From a virus: 28,963 nt of DNA. Below are positions 8,069 through 16,046 of the stretch, piece by piece. The translations under genes and the position numbers were made by a program. The notes below the pieces were generated by a model. It searched no databases. It had not been told where the DNA came from and worked only from the letters and a program-made list of their open reading frames with translations. Positions within the stretch are counted from its first letter, which is position 1; every line of letters begins with the position of its first letter. The stretch is from positions 1 through 28,963 of the IMG/VR virus record IMGVR_UViG_3300020410_000048. One strand, given 5' to 3'.

Positions 8069-8520
8069 TGAGTGCAACACATACTAATAGGGCAGTAGAA
8101 TTAAGTATAGATAAAAAAGATATGAGATCCTTAATACAGGGATTAGATCGTATTAAGGATAAATTTTCTGAAAAAAGAGCAAATACAGAAATAAATAAAA
8201 TAGTATTTAATGCGGCAAAACCTATGATGGTAGTAATGAAATCTCTTGCAACAGAAGATGAAACTAAAGTATTAAAAAAATCTATAGGTAGATGGAGGAC
8301 AAAAAGTGGTGTGAGAGTAGGTGCAAGATATAGACAAAAAGACAAAAATAAAGGGTGGTATGTGCATTTAGCGGCATATACACATAAAACAAGAGGTGAT
8401 ACAATGACTACCAAAAGTAATCCATTTTTATCAGATGCATTTGAAAGTACAAAAGGTATAACTGCAAAACTAATTATAGATGGAGTATCTAAATTAGTTG
8501 GTAAATTTTGGATGAGATAG
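8068..8520 (+). CDS. HK97 gp10-like tail/neck protein
   Basis: A 150-residue basic protein. The order after head closure and before the tail terminator, plus the pattern of an N-terminal helix (MRSLIQGLDRIKDKF), a central VVMKSLATEDETKVLKKSIGRW and a C-terminal NPFLSDAFESTKG, matches the HK97 gp10-like family of neck proteins. It shares a TAATG overlap with the head closure gene and ends immediately before the next start. Confidence 0.7.
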   Translation: MSATHTNRAVELSIDKKDMRSLIQGLDRIKDKFSEKRANTEINKIVFNAAKPMMVVMKSLATEDETKVLKKSIGRWRTKSGVRVGARYRQKDKNKGWYVHLAAYTHKTRGDTMTTKSNPFLSDAFESTKGITAKLIIDGVSKLVGKFWMR

Positions 8521-10035
8521 ATGGTAGGTCAAGCAATTAAATGGATGTTAATAGGGTATGGATCAGATGGTTATAATCCACAATATGATATATATAATAT
8601 AGTGGGTAATAATGTCTATCCTAATGTAGTACCTCAAAATGTTGGATTACCTGCAATAGTTTATAGAGTAGATAAAACTGATCCTGATAAAGTAAAAGAA
8701 GTAAGGGCATTAGATAATAGAGTATATGTAGAAATAGATGTAAAAGATAAATCATATTCAGTAGTCAATCAATTATCTACATTAATTATTAATCAATTAC
8801 ATAGATACAATAATACATTTAATAGTAATGATAGTGATAGTATAGGATATGGTACTAATGAAGGATCTAATCAATATGGTAAATTTGCACCTGCATCTAC
8901 AGGTACTACTCAATATGTAGGAGGAATACAAATTACATATTTAAGGTTTGAAAATTTAGTAGAAACTTATGATAAAAAATTAGATGTATATAATAATACT
9001 TTGACTTTTGAATTAGTGTATATAGATGATTTATCAGTATTAGGTGCAGATGTATATGTGAAGCTCACAGATTTAAATTTGATGAGTACTAATATAAATT
9101 CTACTGATGATCCATTATATACACAACCTATATCATTAAATCAGGGAGTAAATTATTTATTTACACCATCAGTATTATCATCAGATAATGCAGATATTAC
9201 TGATAATACATTAGATGGTATATATGAAAATTGGTATGATCCATCAGGTACAAGTAATACTAATAGACCTACTTTAAAACAAAGTGCAGACAATCCCCCT
9301 ATATATAATGAAAATAATTATTTAGAATTTAGTACTAATAATTTTTTATTATCATCAAAAGCATCAGATAGAATAAATAGAAAATATAAAAGGATGACTA
9401 TGTTTGGTGTATTTGAGATGCCTAATTCAGATACAGGTGCAGATGGTACAAAAAATATATCCTCATTTTTATTTAAAAAAAGTACTACTACAGATAATGT
9501 TTGTGGTATATATACAAAGGTAAATGTAGTAAATAATGCGTCAGGATTAATACAATATGAAGTAATAGGTACTGCATTAGAAGATGATGGATCAGGGGGT
9601 ACACAGATTAGAGGTTTTAGTATATCATTAGTTACAAAATGGGCAATGTTCGGTATTAACACTACATATAGTTGGGAAAAACCTACATATGTTTCAGTAA
9701 GTTATGATAAAACTGCACCTAATGTAGTAGGAGGTGAATTTGAATTAATTTTATCTAATGATTTTACAATGTATGGTGATAAAGATAATTTTGGATCATG
9801 GTCTGATACTGCATCTACATCATTTGCAAGTGGTTTATTTAATTTTGAAACATTAGCAAGTGATGTAACTAATTATGATACAAGAGGTGCAGGTATTATA
9901 GATGCAAATTACTCTATTAATATATATGATTTTGCATGTTTTTCTGAAAAAATGACATTTGGATCTAATAGATATAATCAGGTAAAAAGACAAATAATAG
10001 AAAAACATAATATGTTAAAAAGGATTACAAATTGA
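8521..10035 (+). CDS. Tail terminator (DUF3168-like) fused to lectin-like domain, copy A
   Basis: A 504-residue protein, about three times the usual length of a tail terminator. Residues 1 to about 170 carry the DUF3168/gp17-like pattern: a helix, then NNVYPNVVPQNVGLPAIVYRV, RVYVEIDVKDKSYSVVNQLS, and a final NTLTFELVY strand. Residues about 180-500 look like a concanavalin A/LamG-like jelly roll: IYENWYDPSG, then an NYLEFSTNNFLL strand, MTMFGVFEMPN, and a closing SINIYDFACFSEKMTF plus helix. The N-terminal part should cap the head-proximal end of the tail tube; the extra domain would project at the neck and may bind glycans. The next gene has the same layout. Fold of the second half is inferred from pattern only. 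Confidence 0.7.
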   Translation: MVGQAIKWMLIGYGSDGYNPQYDIYNIVGNNVYPNVVPQNVGLPAIVYRVDKTDPDKVKEVRALDNRVYVEIDVKDKSYSVVNQLSTLIINQLHRYNNTFNSNDSDSIGYGTNEGSNQYGKFAPASTGTTQYVGGIQITYLRFENLVETYDKKLDVYNNTLTFELVYIDDLSVLGADVYVKLTDLNLMSTNINSTDDPLYTQPISLNQGVNYLFTPSVLSSDNADITDNTLDGIYENWYDPSGTSNTNRPTLKQSADNPPIYNENNYLEFSTNNFLLSSKASDRINRKYKRMTMFGVFEMPNSDTGADGTKNISSFLFKKSTTTDNVCGIYTKVNVVNNASGLIQYEVIGTALEDDGSGGTQIRGFSISLVTKWAMFGINTTYSWEKPTYVSVSYDKTAPNVVGGEFELILSNDFTMYGDKDNFGSWSDTASTSFASGLFNFETLASDVTNYDTRGAGIIDANYSINIYDFACFSEKMTFGSNRYNQVKRQIIEKHNMLKRITN

Positions 10036-11489
10036 TAGGTAAAGCAGTACACATATTACTAACAGATAAAATTAAAGAAATTGCAACAGGTGAAGTATAT
10101 CCTGTAGTGATGCCTCAAAATGCAAATTTTAATTTAAATAATTTATCTAAATCTAATTATCCTGCAGTAATATATAATGTGTTTACTGAATATGAAACAT
10201 CAAAAGATCAACTACCTAATATAATCTATAGTAGATTAATGATACATGTAGTATCTAATTCATATAAAAGTACAGATACATTAAGTAAAAAAATTAGAGA
10301 TGTATTAGATCACTATGAAGATAAAAGTGCAAAAGGTTTAGTAAATGTACCATCATATAAAGATGGAGGTAATTTACACAATTTTATTAATAATGTAGAA
10401 ATATCTAAAATCTTCTATAATGAGGAGGAGGATGATTATTTAGAAAAATTAGATCTATATACGAGAAAAATAGAATATGATGTATATTATTTTGATAATG
10501 TTTTAAAATTTAGTTATGATTTAAAAAATTCAGATAATCTAACCCCTACTAATCCTCTATGTTTAAATTTTGATTTTACACAAAATTTATTAATGAGAGA
10601 AAATACTGCAGGTGTACCTAATTATTATTCAATACCTGATAATATGGATGGTGCAGATTTTATATTTAATAAATTAGGCAAAGTAAAATTAATAGAAGAT
10701 AAAGGAGTAAATGGTAAAGAATTACAAAACTATAAAGAATATATAAAATCTCCTGATGGTTTTACTTTATCACCTATATATAAAGATAATCCAAGATGTA
10801 TAGAATTTGTTGGATCTAAAAGTATAGAAATGGAAAATGAAGGATCATCATCATTATTATCTGATAAAATACCTTTACCCTATGGTGCAATGTTTATATA
10901 TGTATATAGACCACTATATACAGGAGGTGAGAATTATTTATCAGGAGATAATGGTGAAGCAGGAGATTTAGCACCCATGTTATTATCACATAAAAAAATA
11001 GGTAATGATATTACAATTCATTTTAATCCTAATGGAGGATCATTTAGTGGATCAAGAGTAATAACATTATTTACAACTTCTGATCCTACACAGGGAATAA
11101 ATTATTGGAATGCAGATTATCATTTTTTATGTGTATCTTTGGGGGGTAGTAAACAATATACAGGAGGCACATATAATCAGAGTGGATGGTTTGAGTATTT
11201 TAATAGTAATTATAATCCTAAACTTACTACAGGACAGATAATAAAAAATAATTCATTTACAGGTAATACTGATAATATGAGTGATGGTACAGGTAATAAT
11301 TTTACATTTAGTAGAATAGGATCAGGTACATCATCTGCAGGTTTTAGGATGTATGAACTTTTATTATTTATACCTAATGAGAAAAAAACACATGGAATAG
11401 ATGCAGATGCACCTCCATTTCAACCTACAGATATTATATACAAAAAAGTAAAAGAATATATATATAATAAATATACAACTTTAAAATAA
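10032..11489 (+). CDS. Tail terminator (DUF3168-like) fused to lectin-like domain, copy B
   Basis: A 485-residue relative of the preceding gene. The N-terminal 155 residues repeat the DUF3168 layout (MIGKAVHILLTDKIKEIATGEVYPVVMPQN, NYPAVIYNVF, SRLMIHVVSNSYKSTDTLSKKI, IEYDVYYFD). The remaining 330 residues are again beta-rich, with CIEFVGSKSIEM, AMFIYVYRP, a Gly/Ser-rich middle, and a closing FRMYELLLFIP followed by a helix ending KEYIYNKY, the usual end of LamG/ConA-like modules. The start is TTG at 10032 overlapping the preceding TGA; no ATG lies nearby. Sequence identity between A and B is low by eye, so the duplication is old or the C-terminal halves were swapped. Confidence 0.68.
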   Translation: MIGKAVHILLTDKIKEIATGEVYPVVMPQNANFNLNNLSKSNYPAVIYNVFTEYETSKDQLPNIIYSRLMIHVVSNSYKSTDTLSKKIRDVLDHYEDKSAKGLVNVPSYKDGGNLHNFINNVEISKIFYNEEEDDYLEKLDLYTRKIEYDVYYFDNVLKFSYDLKNSDNLTPTNPLCLNFDFTQNLLMRENTAGVPNYYSIPDNMDGADFIFNKLGKVKLIEDKGVNGKELQNYKEYIKSPDGFTLSPIYKDNPRCIEFVGSKSIEMENEGSSSLLSDKIPLPYGAMFIYVYRPLYTGGENYLSGDNGEAGDLAPMLLSHKKIGNDITIHFNPNGGSFSGSRVITLFTTSDPTQGINYWNADYHFLCVSLGGSKQYTGGTYNQSGWFEYFNSNYNPKLTTGQIIKNNSFTGNTDNMSDGTGNNFTFSRIGSGTSSAGFRMYELLLFIPNEKKTHGIDADAPPFQPTDIIYKKVKEYIYNKYTTLK

Positions 11490-11495
11490 TGAGAT

Positions 11496-11684
11496 ATGGA
11501 ATATAAACCTACTTTAATTAAAAATAAATTACCTAATGTCAAAGGAGAAAAATTTGGGCCTATTGATGAAGATACATATATAACTTTATTTAATAATGGA
11601 TATATAGATGATGAATATGGTATTATAAAAAAGAAAAAAAAGAATACAAAAAAAGATAAAGAGGAAACATTAGATAAAGAATAA
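11496..11684 (+). CDS. Small charged protein of unknown function in tail operon
   Basis: A 62-residue ORF that begins MEYKPTLIKNKLPNVKGEKF and ends in a Lys/Glu-rich tail (IIKKKKKNTKKDKEETLDKE). It contains no membrane segment or known motif. It fills the gap between tail terminator B and the first tail-tube gene and follows the same strand. The A-rich tail contains homopolymer runs but I see no reason to propose a frameshift into the next gene. I do not recognise a family. Confidence 0.5.
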   Translation: MEYKPTLIKNKLPNVKGEKFGPIDEDTYITLFNNGYIDDEYGIIKKKKKNTKKDKEETLDKE

Positions 11685-11709
11685 TCAATAATTAAAATAA
11701 TTTTAGAAT

Positions 11710-12165
11710 ATGGCGACAATAATTAATGGAACAAATATGGTAATTTCTGTTGATGAGAGTACATCACCATCTGCAGGTGGATTAACTGCAATTGCGGCGG
11801 CGACTTCATGCAGTTGTCAAATCACAATAGATGCAGGTGAGGTTACAGATAAATCATCAGGAGATCGTAAAGAGTTTGTAGGTTTATCTTCATCATGGAC
11901 TATTGATGCAGAAGCATTTTATAGTGAAGATGGATCAGGTGTACCTGATTTAAATAGTTTACTACCTGCGGCTTATGGTGATGCAAATGCATCTCAAAAT
12001 GGAGTTGCACAATATCCAAGAGAGGTAATGGTAAGATTTACAGGGGGTACTGATACATATACAGGTACAGGATATATTACTTCATTATCTGCATCAGGTG
12101 GTGTGGAAGATGCAGGTACATTATCAATCTCTATACAGGGTACAGGTGATTTAACTATAGCATAA
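11710..12165 (+). CDS. Major tail protein, copy 1 (TP901-1-like)
   Basis: A 151-residue tail-tube subunit. Pattern: MATIINGTNMVISVDE start, then CSCQITIDAGEVTDKSSGDRKEF, SSSWTIDAEAFYS, and a C-terminal GTGYITSLSASGGVEDAGTLSISIQGTGDLT, as expected for the TP901-1-type tube proteins that stack as hexamers around the tape measure protein. The next gene is a clear paralogue of the same length (shared SSWTIDAEAFY and GYITSLS...SISVQG). Location before the chaperone and tape measure genes fits. Confidence 0.85.
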   Translation: MATIINGTNMVISVDESTSPSAGGLTAIAAATSCSCQITIDAGEVTDKSSGDRKEFVGLSSSWTIDAEAFYSEDGSGVPDLNSLLPAAYGDANASQNGVAQYPREVMVRFTGGTDTYTGTGYITSLSASGGVEDAGTLSISIQGTGDLTIA

Positions 12166-12196
12166 ATAATATATAAATTTAAAAAAGTAAAAAAAA

Positions 12197-12652
12197 ATGG
12201 CGGTAAAAGTAATTTCAGGATCATCTTTAATTCTGCAAATGGATCAGAGTAATAATCCTGCATCAGGATCAGAAACATTTACTACATTAGGAGGTAGTAA
12301 TACCTGTAGTGTAAATATAACACAGGAGGCAATAGATACTACTAATAAAGATAGTGGTGGTAGAAAAGCATTTATTAATGGAGTTTCATCATGGACTATA
12401 GATGCAGAGGCATTTTATACAGATGGATCTTCAGATGGTGAAACTATAAGACCTTCTACACTTTATGATGCATTAGATGGTGGATATAGAATTGCAATTA
12501 AATTTTATACTGCAACAGGTCAAACAGGTGCAGTTAAATATACAGGATGGGGATATATAACATCTTTATCAGTTAATGCATCTGTAGGTGAGTGGAGTAG
12601 TTATAGTATTTCTGTACAGGGTGATGGTCAATTAACTAAAGCATCTGTATAG
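12197..12652 (+). CDS. Major tail protein, copy 2 (TP901-1-like)
   Basis: A 151-residue paralogue of the preceding tube protein. It shares the VSSWTIDAEAFYTDG core and the C-terminal GWGYITSLSVNASVGEWSSYSISVQGDGQLT block, with a diverged middle. Both copies keep the full fold pattern and neither looks decayed, so both are probably used. Possible roles are alternating subunits of a mixed tube, a specialised ring at one end, or a tube protein and a decoration protein. It is followed by a 53-nt gap with an AT-rich hairpin. Confidence 0.83.
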   Translation: MAVKVISGSSLILQMDQSNNPASGSETFTTLGGSNTCSVNITQEAIDTTNKDSGGRKAFINGVSSWTIDAEAFYTDGSSDGETIRPSTLYDALDGGYRIAIKFYTATGQTGAVKYTGWGYITSLSVNASVGEWSSYSISVQGDGQLTKASV

Positions 12653-12672
12653 TAGGGTATATATTATACAAT

Positions 12673-12696
12673 TTTTCTTTATATATTTAAAGAAAA
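12673..12696 (+). promoter_or_regulatory. AT-rich hairpin between tail-tube and chaperone genes
   Basis: TTTTCTTTA (12673-12681) and TAAAGAAAA (12688-12696) form a perfect 9-bp stem with a 6-nt loop. There is no GC core and no T tail, so it is not a standard terminator. It could be an RNA processing or attenuation element reducing chaperone expression relative to the tube. A TATATTTA inside it resembles, but does not match, the -7 box. Confidence 0.35.
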
Positions 12697-12705
12697 TTTA
12701 TAATT

Positions 12706-13044
12706 ATGAAAGAGAAACAAACTATTGCAATAGGTGGTAAAATGCGACCTATCCATTATGGTTTTTCTGCATTAGGTGAATGGTGTGATCTAACAGGATC
12801 AGGTCTAAATGATCTATCTAAATTAGGTGAAAATTTATCATTAACTGCGGCAATTCAGTTGATATGGTGTGGATTAAAACATGGTGCGAGAAGATCAAAA
12901 GTAGATTTTAATTATTCTATAGAAGATATAGGAGATTGGATAGATGATGAGGGGATGGATGTATTTAATTCATGCATGGATATATTTACTCAATCAATGG
13001 CTAAAATTTCACCTGATCAAAAAAAAAAGAAGGGGAAGAAGTAG
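12706..13044 (+). CDS. Tail assembly chaperone, gpG-like (zero frame)
   Basis: A 112-residue protein upstream of the tape measure gene. The reading FSALGEWCDLTGSGLNDLSKLGENLSLTAAIQLIWCGLKHGARR is typical of small tail assembly chaperones that coat the tape measure protein during tail building. Its 3' end carries a run of ten A and the zero-frame stop TAG at 13042 follows a slippery heptamer. A -1 shift at 13023-13029 joins it to the downstream ORF without any stop, making a 233-residue gpGT-type fusion. The short form ends in KKKKGKK. Confidence 0.85.
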   Translation: MKEKQTIAIGGKMRPIHYGFSALGEWCDLTGSGLNDLSKLGENLSLTAAIQLIWCGLKHGARRSKVDFNYSIEDIGDWIDDEGMDVFNSCMDIFTQSMAKISPDQKKKKGKK

Positions 13045-13059
13045 GTAATACTTCTCCCC
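13023..13059 (+). promoter_or_regulatory. Programmed -1 ribosomal frameshift site with hairpin
   Basis: In the zero frame the sequence reads A-AAA-AAG at 13023-13029, the canonical -1 slippery heptamer. Starting 2 nt later, GGGGAAGAAG (13032-13041) pairs with CTTCTCCCC (13051-13059) with a single bulged A, a GC-rich stem in an AT-rich genome; the zero-frame TAG lies at the edge of its loop. After slipping, reading continues from 13029 as Glu-Gly-Glu-Glu-Val-Gly-Asn with no stop into the ORF at 13077. The spacer is shorter than the usual 5-9 nt, so partial unwinding of the stem base is assumed. Confidence 0.88.
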
Positions 13060-13076
13060 ATACTTTTGATGATGTA

Positions 13077-13406
13077 ATGGGTATTGCATTAGGTTTTCTT
13101 AATATGCCTTTAAAGGAGTTTTGGGATATAACCCCAAGACAACTACAACTAAAAATAGATAGTAAAAAAGAGTATGAAGAAATGTTGCAGAGGGGTGAGT
13201 GGGAAAGAATGAGATTTCAAACAACTGCATTAATTAATAAAGATCGCAAAAGATCTGAACAAATAAAAATGCAGGATCTAATCACTTTTGAATGGGAAAA
13301 AAACAAAAGAAAAAAACATGAAAAAAGTGATAGAGATAAAGCAATGTATCTAATACATAAAGAAAAATTAAAGCAAAAGGAATTAGAAAAAAACAAAGAT
13401 AAATAA
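13077..13406 (+). CDS. Tail assembly chaperone, gpT-like part of frameshift fusion
   Basis: The open frame really begins at 13029 through the -1 shift from the upstream chaperone gene (join 12706-13029 and 13029-13406; 233 residues). An in-frame ATG lies at 13077, but independent initiation is unlikely because the upstream segment stays open to the slip site. The sequence MGIALGFLNMPLKEFWDITPRQLQLKID is typical of gpT-like parts (P-x-EFW-x-hydrophobic-TP). The C-terminal half is a highly charged helix, MYLIHKEKLKQKELEKNKDK. Its TAA overlaps the tape measure ATG. In lambda-like phages the fusion recruits tube subunits to the tape measure. Confidence 0.83.
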   Translation: MGIALGFLNMPLKEFWDITPRQLQLKIDSKKEYEEMLQRGEWERMRFQTTALINKDRKRSEQIKMQDLITFEWEKNKRKKHEKSDRDKAMYLIHKEKLKQKELEKNKDK

Positions 13407-15841
13407 TGAGTACTACCAAAACATTATCAGTATTTCTAAAACTAAATTCAAAGGCATTTACATCTTCATTAAAATCAATAGAAGGTAAATTAGGCAAATT
13501 CAGTAGAAAATTAGGAAGTATTGGATCATCAATGACTACTAATGTATCTATGCCCTTATTAGGTATAGGTGCAATGGCGGTTAAAACTGCATCAGAATTT
13601 GATGCATCAATGACAAAAATACAAACATTAGTAGGTGCATCTGCAGAGGAGGTAGATAGTTTAAAAAATAGTGTATTAGAATTAGCAGGAGAAACTGCAA
13701 CTGCACCCAAAGATTTAGCAGAAGGATTATTTTTTATACAATCTGCAGGGTTTAAAGGTGCAGAGAGTTTAGAGGCATTAGAAGTTGCATCTAAAGGTGC
13801 GGCAATGGGTATGGGTGAAATGGGTGATATATCCAATGCATTAACTTCAATAATGACAGGTTATGCAGATAGTGGAATGACCGCCACAAGAGCAGGAGAT
13901 TTATTACATGAAACACTAAAGCAGGGTAAATTTGAGGCAGGTGATTTTATGTCAAAATTAGGATCTGTTATACCTACTGCGGCGGCATTTGGAATATCAT
14001 TTGAACAATTAGGTGCATCTGTGGCGACAATGTCTAAACTATCAGGAGATGCGGCAGGATCATTAACGGCAGTAAATAAGTTGATGATGTCATTAAATGC
14101 ACCTGCAGAACAACAATCAGAAATTTTAAATAAAGTATTTGGATCATATGATAATTTGAGTAAATCATTAAAATCAGATTTTGCAGGTACATTAAGTACT
14201 ATTTTTACTTCATTAGAAGGTAATGATCAGGAATTAATTAAAGTTTTTGGATCTGTAAATGCAGTTAAAGCCGCATTTTCTACTGCAGGATTACAGGGAG
14301 ATACATATGCAGAGGTATTAGATGGAATGAATAATAGTTTGGGTAATGTCAATGAGGGGTTTGATGTTGCATCACAAACATCTGCATTTAAATTTAAACA
14401 GGCATTAGTAGATTTACAAGTTGCAGGAGTACAATTAGGTGAAAGTTTAATGCCCATAGCAACTAAAATTGCAGATAAATTATCTTCATTAGCAAAGGGT
14501 TTTAGTAGTATGAGTGAAGAAACAAGAGAAAAAATAATTAAAGTAGGATTAGCATTAGTGGCTATTGGCCCTGCATTAATGATAATTGCAAAATTAATTA
14601 AGTTGTTTCAATTTGTAGTAAAAGTAGTAAGGATTGCAGGTACTACTATAATTGCAGTAGGTAGAGCATTAAGATCATTAGGTAAAGGAGGATTAATAAT
14701 AGGTGCAATAGTTTTAGCAGTAGGATTACTTATAAAAAATTGGGAATGGACAAAAAAGAAAATGGTAGAAGTAATTAATTATTTTATAGATCTATATAAT
14801 GAAAGTACTATTTTTAAAATTGCAGTAGAGGGTATTAAATTTGGTTTTAAAGCATTATGGAATTATATACAATTTTGGTTTAAAAATGTAAAAGCAGTAT
14901 TTACAGGGTTAGGTAATGCAATAGTAGATTTAATTAATTTTAGATCTCCTGTAGATAGTATAAAACAAATAGGTAAAGATATAAAAGATGCGGCAAAAGA
15001 TTTTACAGAAAAAACTGCAAAAGATTTTGAAACTATGGTAGATAATATAAATTCTAAAGAAAAAGTAGAATTTATAACAGAGGATGATATACAGAAAAAA
15101 GTAGATGGGGTTAAAAATAAAGTAGGTGGATTAGTAGATAATTTAAAAGATATGACAGGGGGTGCATTAGATGATTTAGTATCTCCTGAAAGTACAGAGG
15201 TAGATGTAGATGCAACTGCAAATATAACAGATATAAATGTAGATACTACAGGTGGAGGTGATGGAGGTGGTGGAGGTGTTTCAACAGGTAAAGATGATAA
15301 TCCATTTCAAAGTGTATTAGATAAATGGAAGGAAACTATGGAAGGTATGCAGGAACAATTAGATAATTTTGTTTCAGATTTTGGTGAAGGTTTTGCAGAT
15401 ATGGTTAGTACTACAATTATGGAGGGTAATAATTTGAGAGAAGCATTTGCAGGTTTTATGAAGGATATGATAAAACAAGTAGGACAATTAATTGTAAAGA
15501 TGATGGTAATGAAGGCATTAATGGCTATTTTCAATCCTGCAGGTAGTGTAGGTGGATTATTTGGTGGTGGAGGATTAGGTGGATTATTTGGTGGTGGAGG
15601 TGGTGTAACTCCTTTTGCGAGTGGCGGATTAGTTAGTGGGCCTGTAATGGGTTTAGTTGGTGAGGCATCTACAAATAGTAATCCTGAAGTAATAGCACCA
15701 TTATCAGATTTACAGGGTATGTTAGGTGGTATTGGTAGTGGTAGATTAAGTGGTGAAATACAGGGAGGAGATATATTATTGAGTAGTGATAGAACAAGAA
15801 ATACACAATACAGAGTATCAGGAAGTAATACAGATTTTTAA
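13406..15841 (+). CDS. Tail tape measure protein
   Basis: An 811-residue protein that sets tail length and is ejected during infection. N-terminal FLKLNSKAFTSSLKSIEGKLGKFSRKLG, FDASMTKIQTLVGASAEEVDSLKNSVLELA, TATAPKDLAEGLFFIQSAGF and FGISFEQLGASVATMSK follow the TP901-type tape measure core. Hydrophobic segments lie at about 375-405 and 428-443, and the C-terminus holds the Gly-rich GGLFGGGGG repeat then FASGGLVSGPVMGLVGE, typical of this family. At about 0.15 nm per residue, the known rule, the tail would be near 120 nm. No lytic domain is seen. Confidence 0.93.
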   Translation: MSTTKTLSVFLKLNSKAFTSSLKSIEGKLGKFSRKLGSIGSSMTTNVSMPLLGIGAMAVKTASEFDASMTKIQTLVGASAEEVDSLKNSVLELAGETATAPKDLAEGLFFIQSAGFKGAESLEALEVASKGAAMGMGEMGDISNALTSIMTGYADSGMTATRAGDLLHETLKQGKFEAGDFMSKLGSVIPTAAAFGISFEQLGASVATMSKLSGDAAGSLTAVNKLMMSLNAPAEQQSEILNKVFGSYDNLSKSLKSDFAGTLSTIFTSLEGNDQELIKVFGSVNAVKAAFSTAGLQGDTYAEVLDGMNNSLGNVNEGFDVASQTSAFKFKQALVDLQVAGVQLGESLMPIATKIADKLSSLAKGFSSMSEETREKIIKVGLALVAIGPALMIIAKLIKLFQFVVKVVRIAGTTIIAVGRALRSLGKGGLIIGAIVLAVGLLIKNWEWTKKKMVEVINYFIDLYNESTIFKIAVEGIKFGFKALWNYIQFWFKNVKAVFTGLGNAIVDLINFRSPVDSIKQIGKDIKDAAKDFTEKTAKDFETMVDNINSKEKVEFITEDDIQKKVDGVKNKVGGLVDNLKDMTGGALDDLVSPESTEVDVDATANITDINVDTTGGGDGGGGGVSTGKDDNPFQSVLDKWKETMEGMQEQLDNFVSDFGEGFADMVSTTIMEGNNLREAFAGFMKDMIKQVGQLIVKMMVMKALMAIFNPAGSVGGLFGGGGLGGLFGGGGGVTPFASGGLVSGPVMGLVGEASTNSNPEVIAPLSDLQGMLGGIGSGRLSGEIQGGDILLSSDRTRNTQYRVSGSNTDF

Positions 15842-15862
15842 TAATTAAAAAATATATAAATT

Positions 15863-16036
15863 ATGAATTTTATTTTAGAAAATTGGTTAGAATTATTAAT
15901 AGGTTTAATGGCTTTTTTAAAAGTAATTGCAAACCTAACACCTACACAAAATGATAATATGGTTTTCAGTTGGATAGACAAAATTATTAATGTGTTTGTA
16001 CCTAATTATAATAAAAAAGGTGGTAAACATAAATAA
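15863..16036 (+). CDS. Small membrane protein after tape measure
   Basis: A 57-residue ORF starting at ATG 15863. One hydrophobic helix (about residues 9-26, LELLIGLMAFLKVIANL) is followed by TPTQNDN, an amphipathic segment IDKIINVFVPNY, and a basic tail KKGGKHK. It fills the 205-nt gap between tape measure and tail tip genes. I do not recognise a named family; a holin-like or DNA-entry role is possible but unproven. Coding is supported by the fit to the gap and an ATG in an A-rich leader. Confidence 0.6.
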   Translation: MNFILENWLELLIGLMAFLKVIANLTPTQNDNMVFSWIDKIINVFVPNYNKKGGKHK

Positions 16037-16046
16037 AATTAGGTAG

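Noticed and set aside
11630-11684. Possible second frameshift at the A-rich end of the 11496 ORF
   Set aside because: The A runs are not placed as a clean heptamer followed by an open frame that joins the next gene; the tube gene has its own well-placed ATG.
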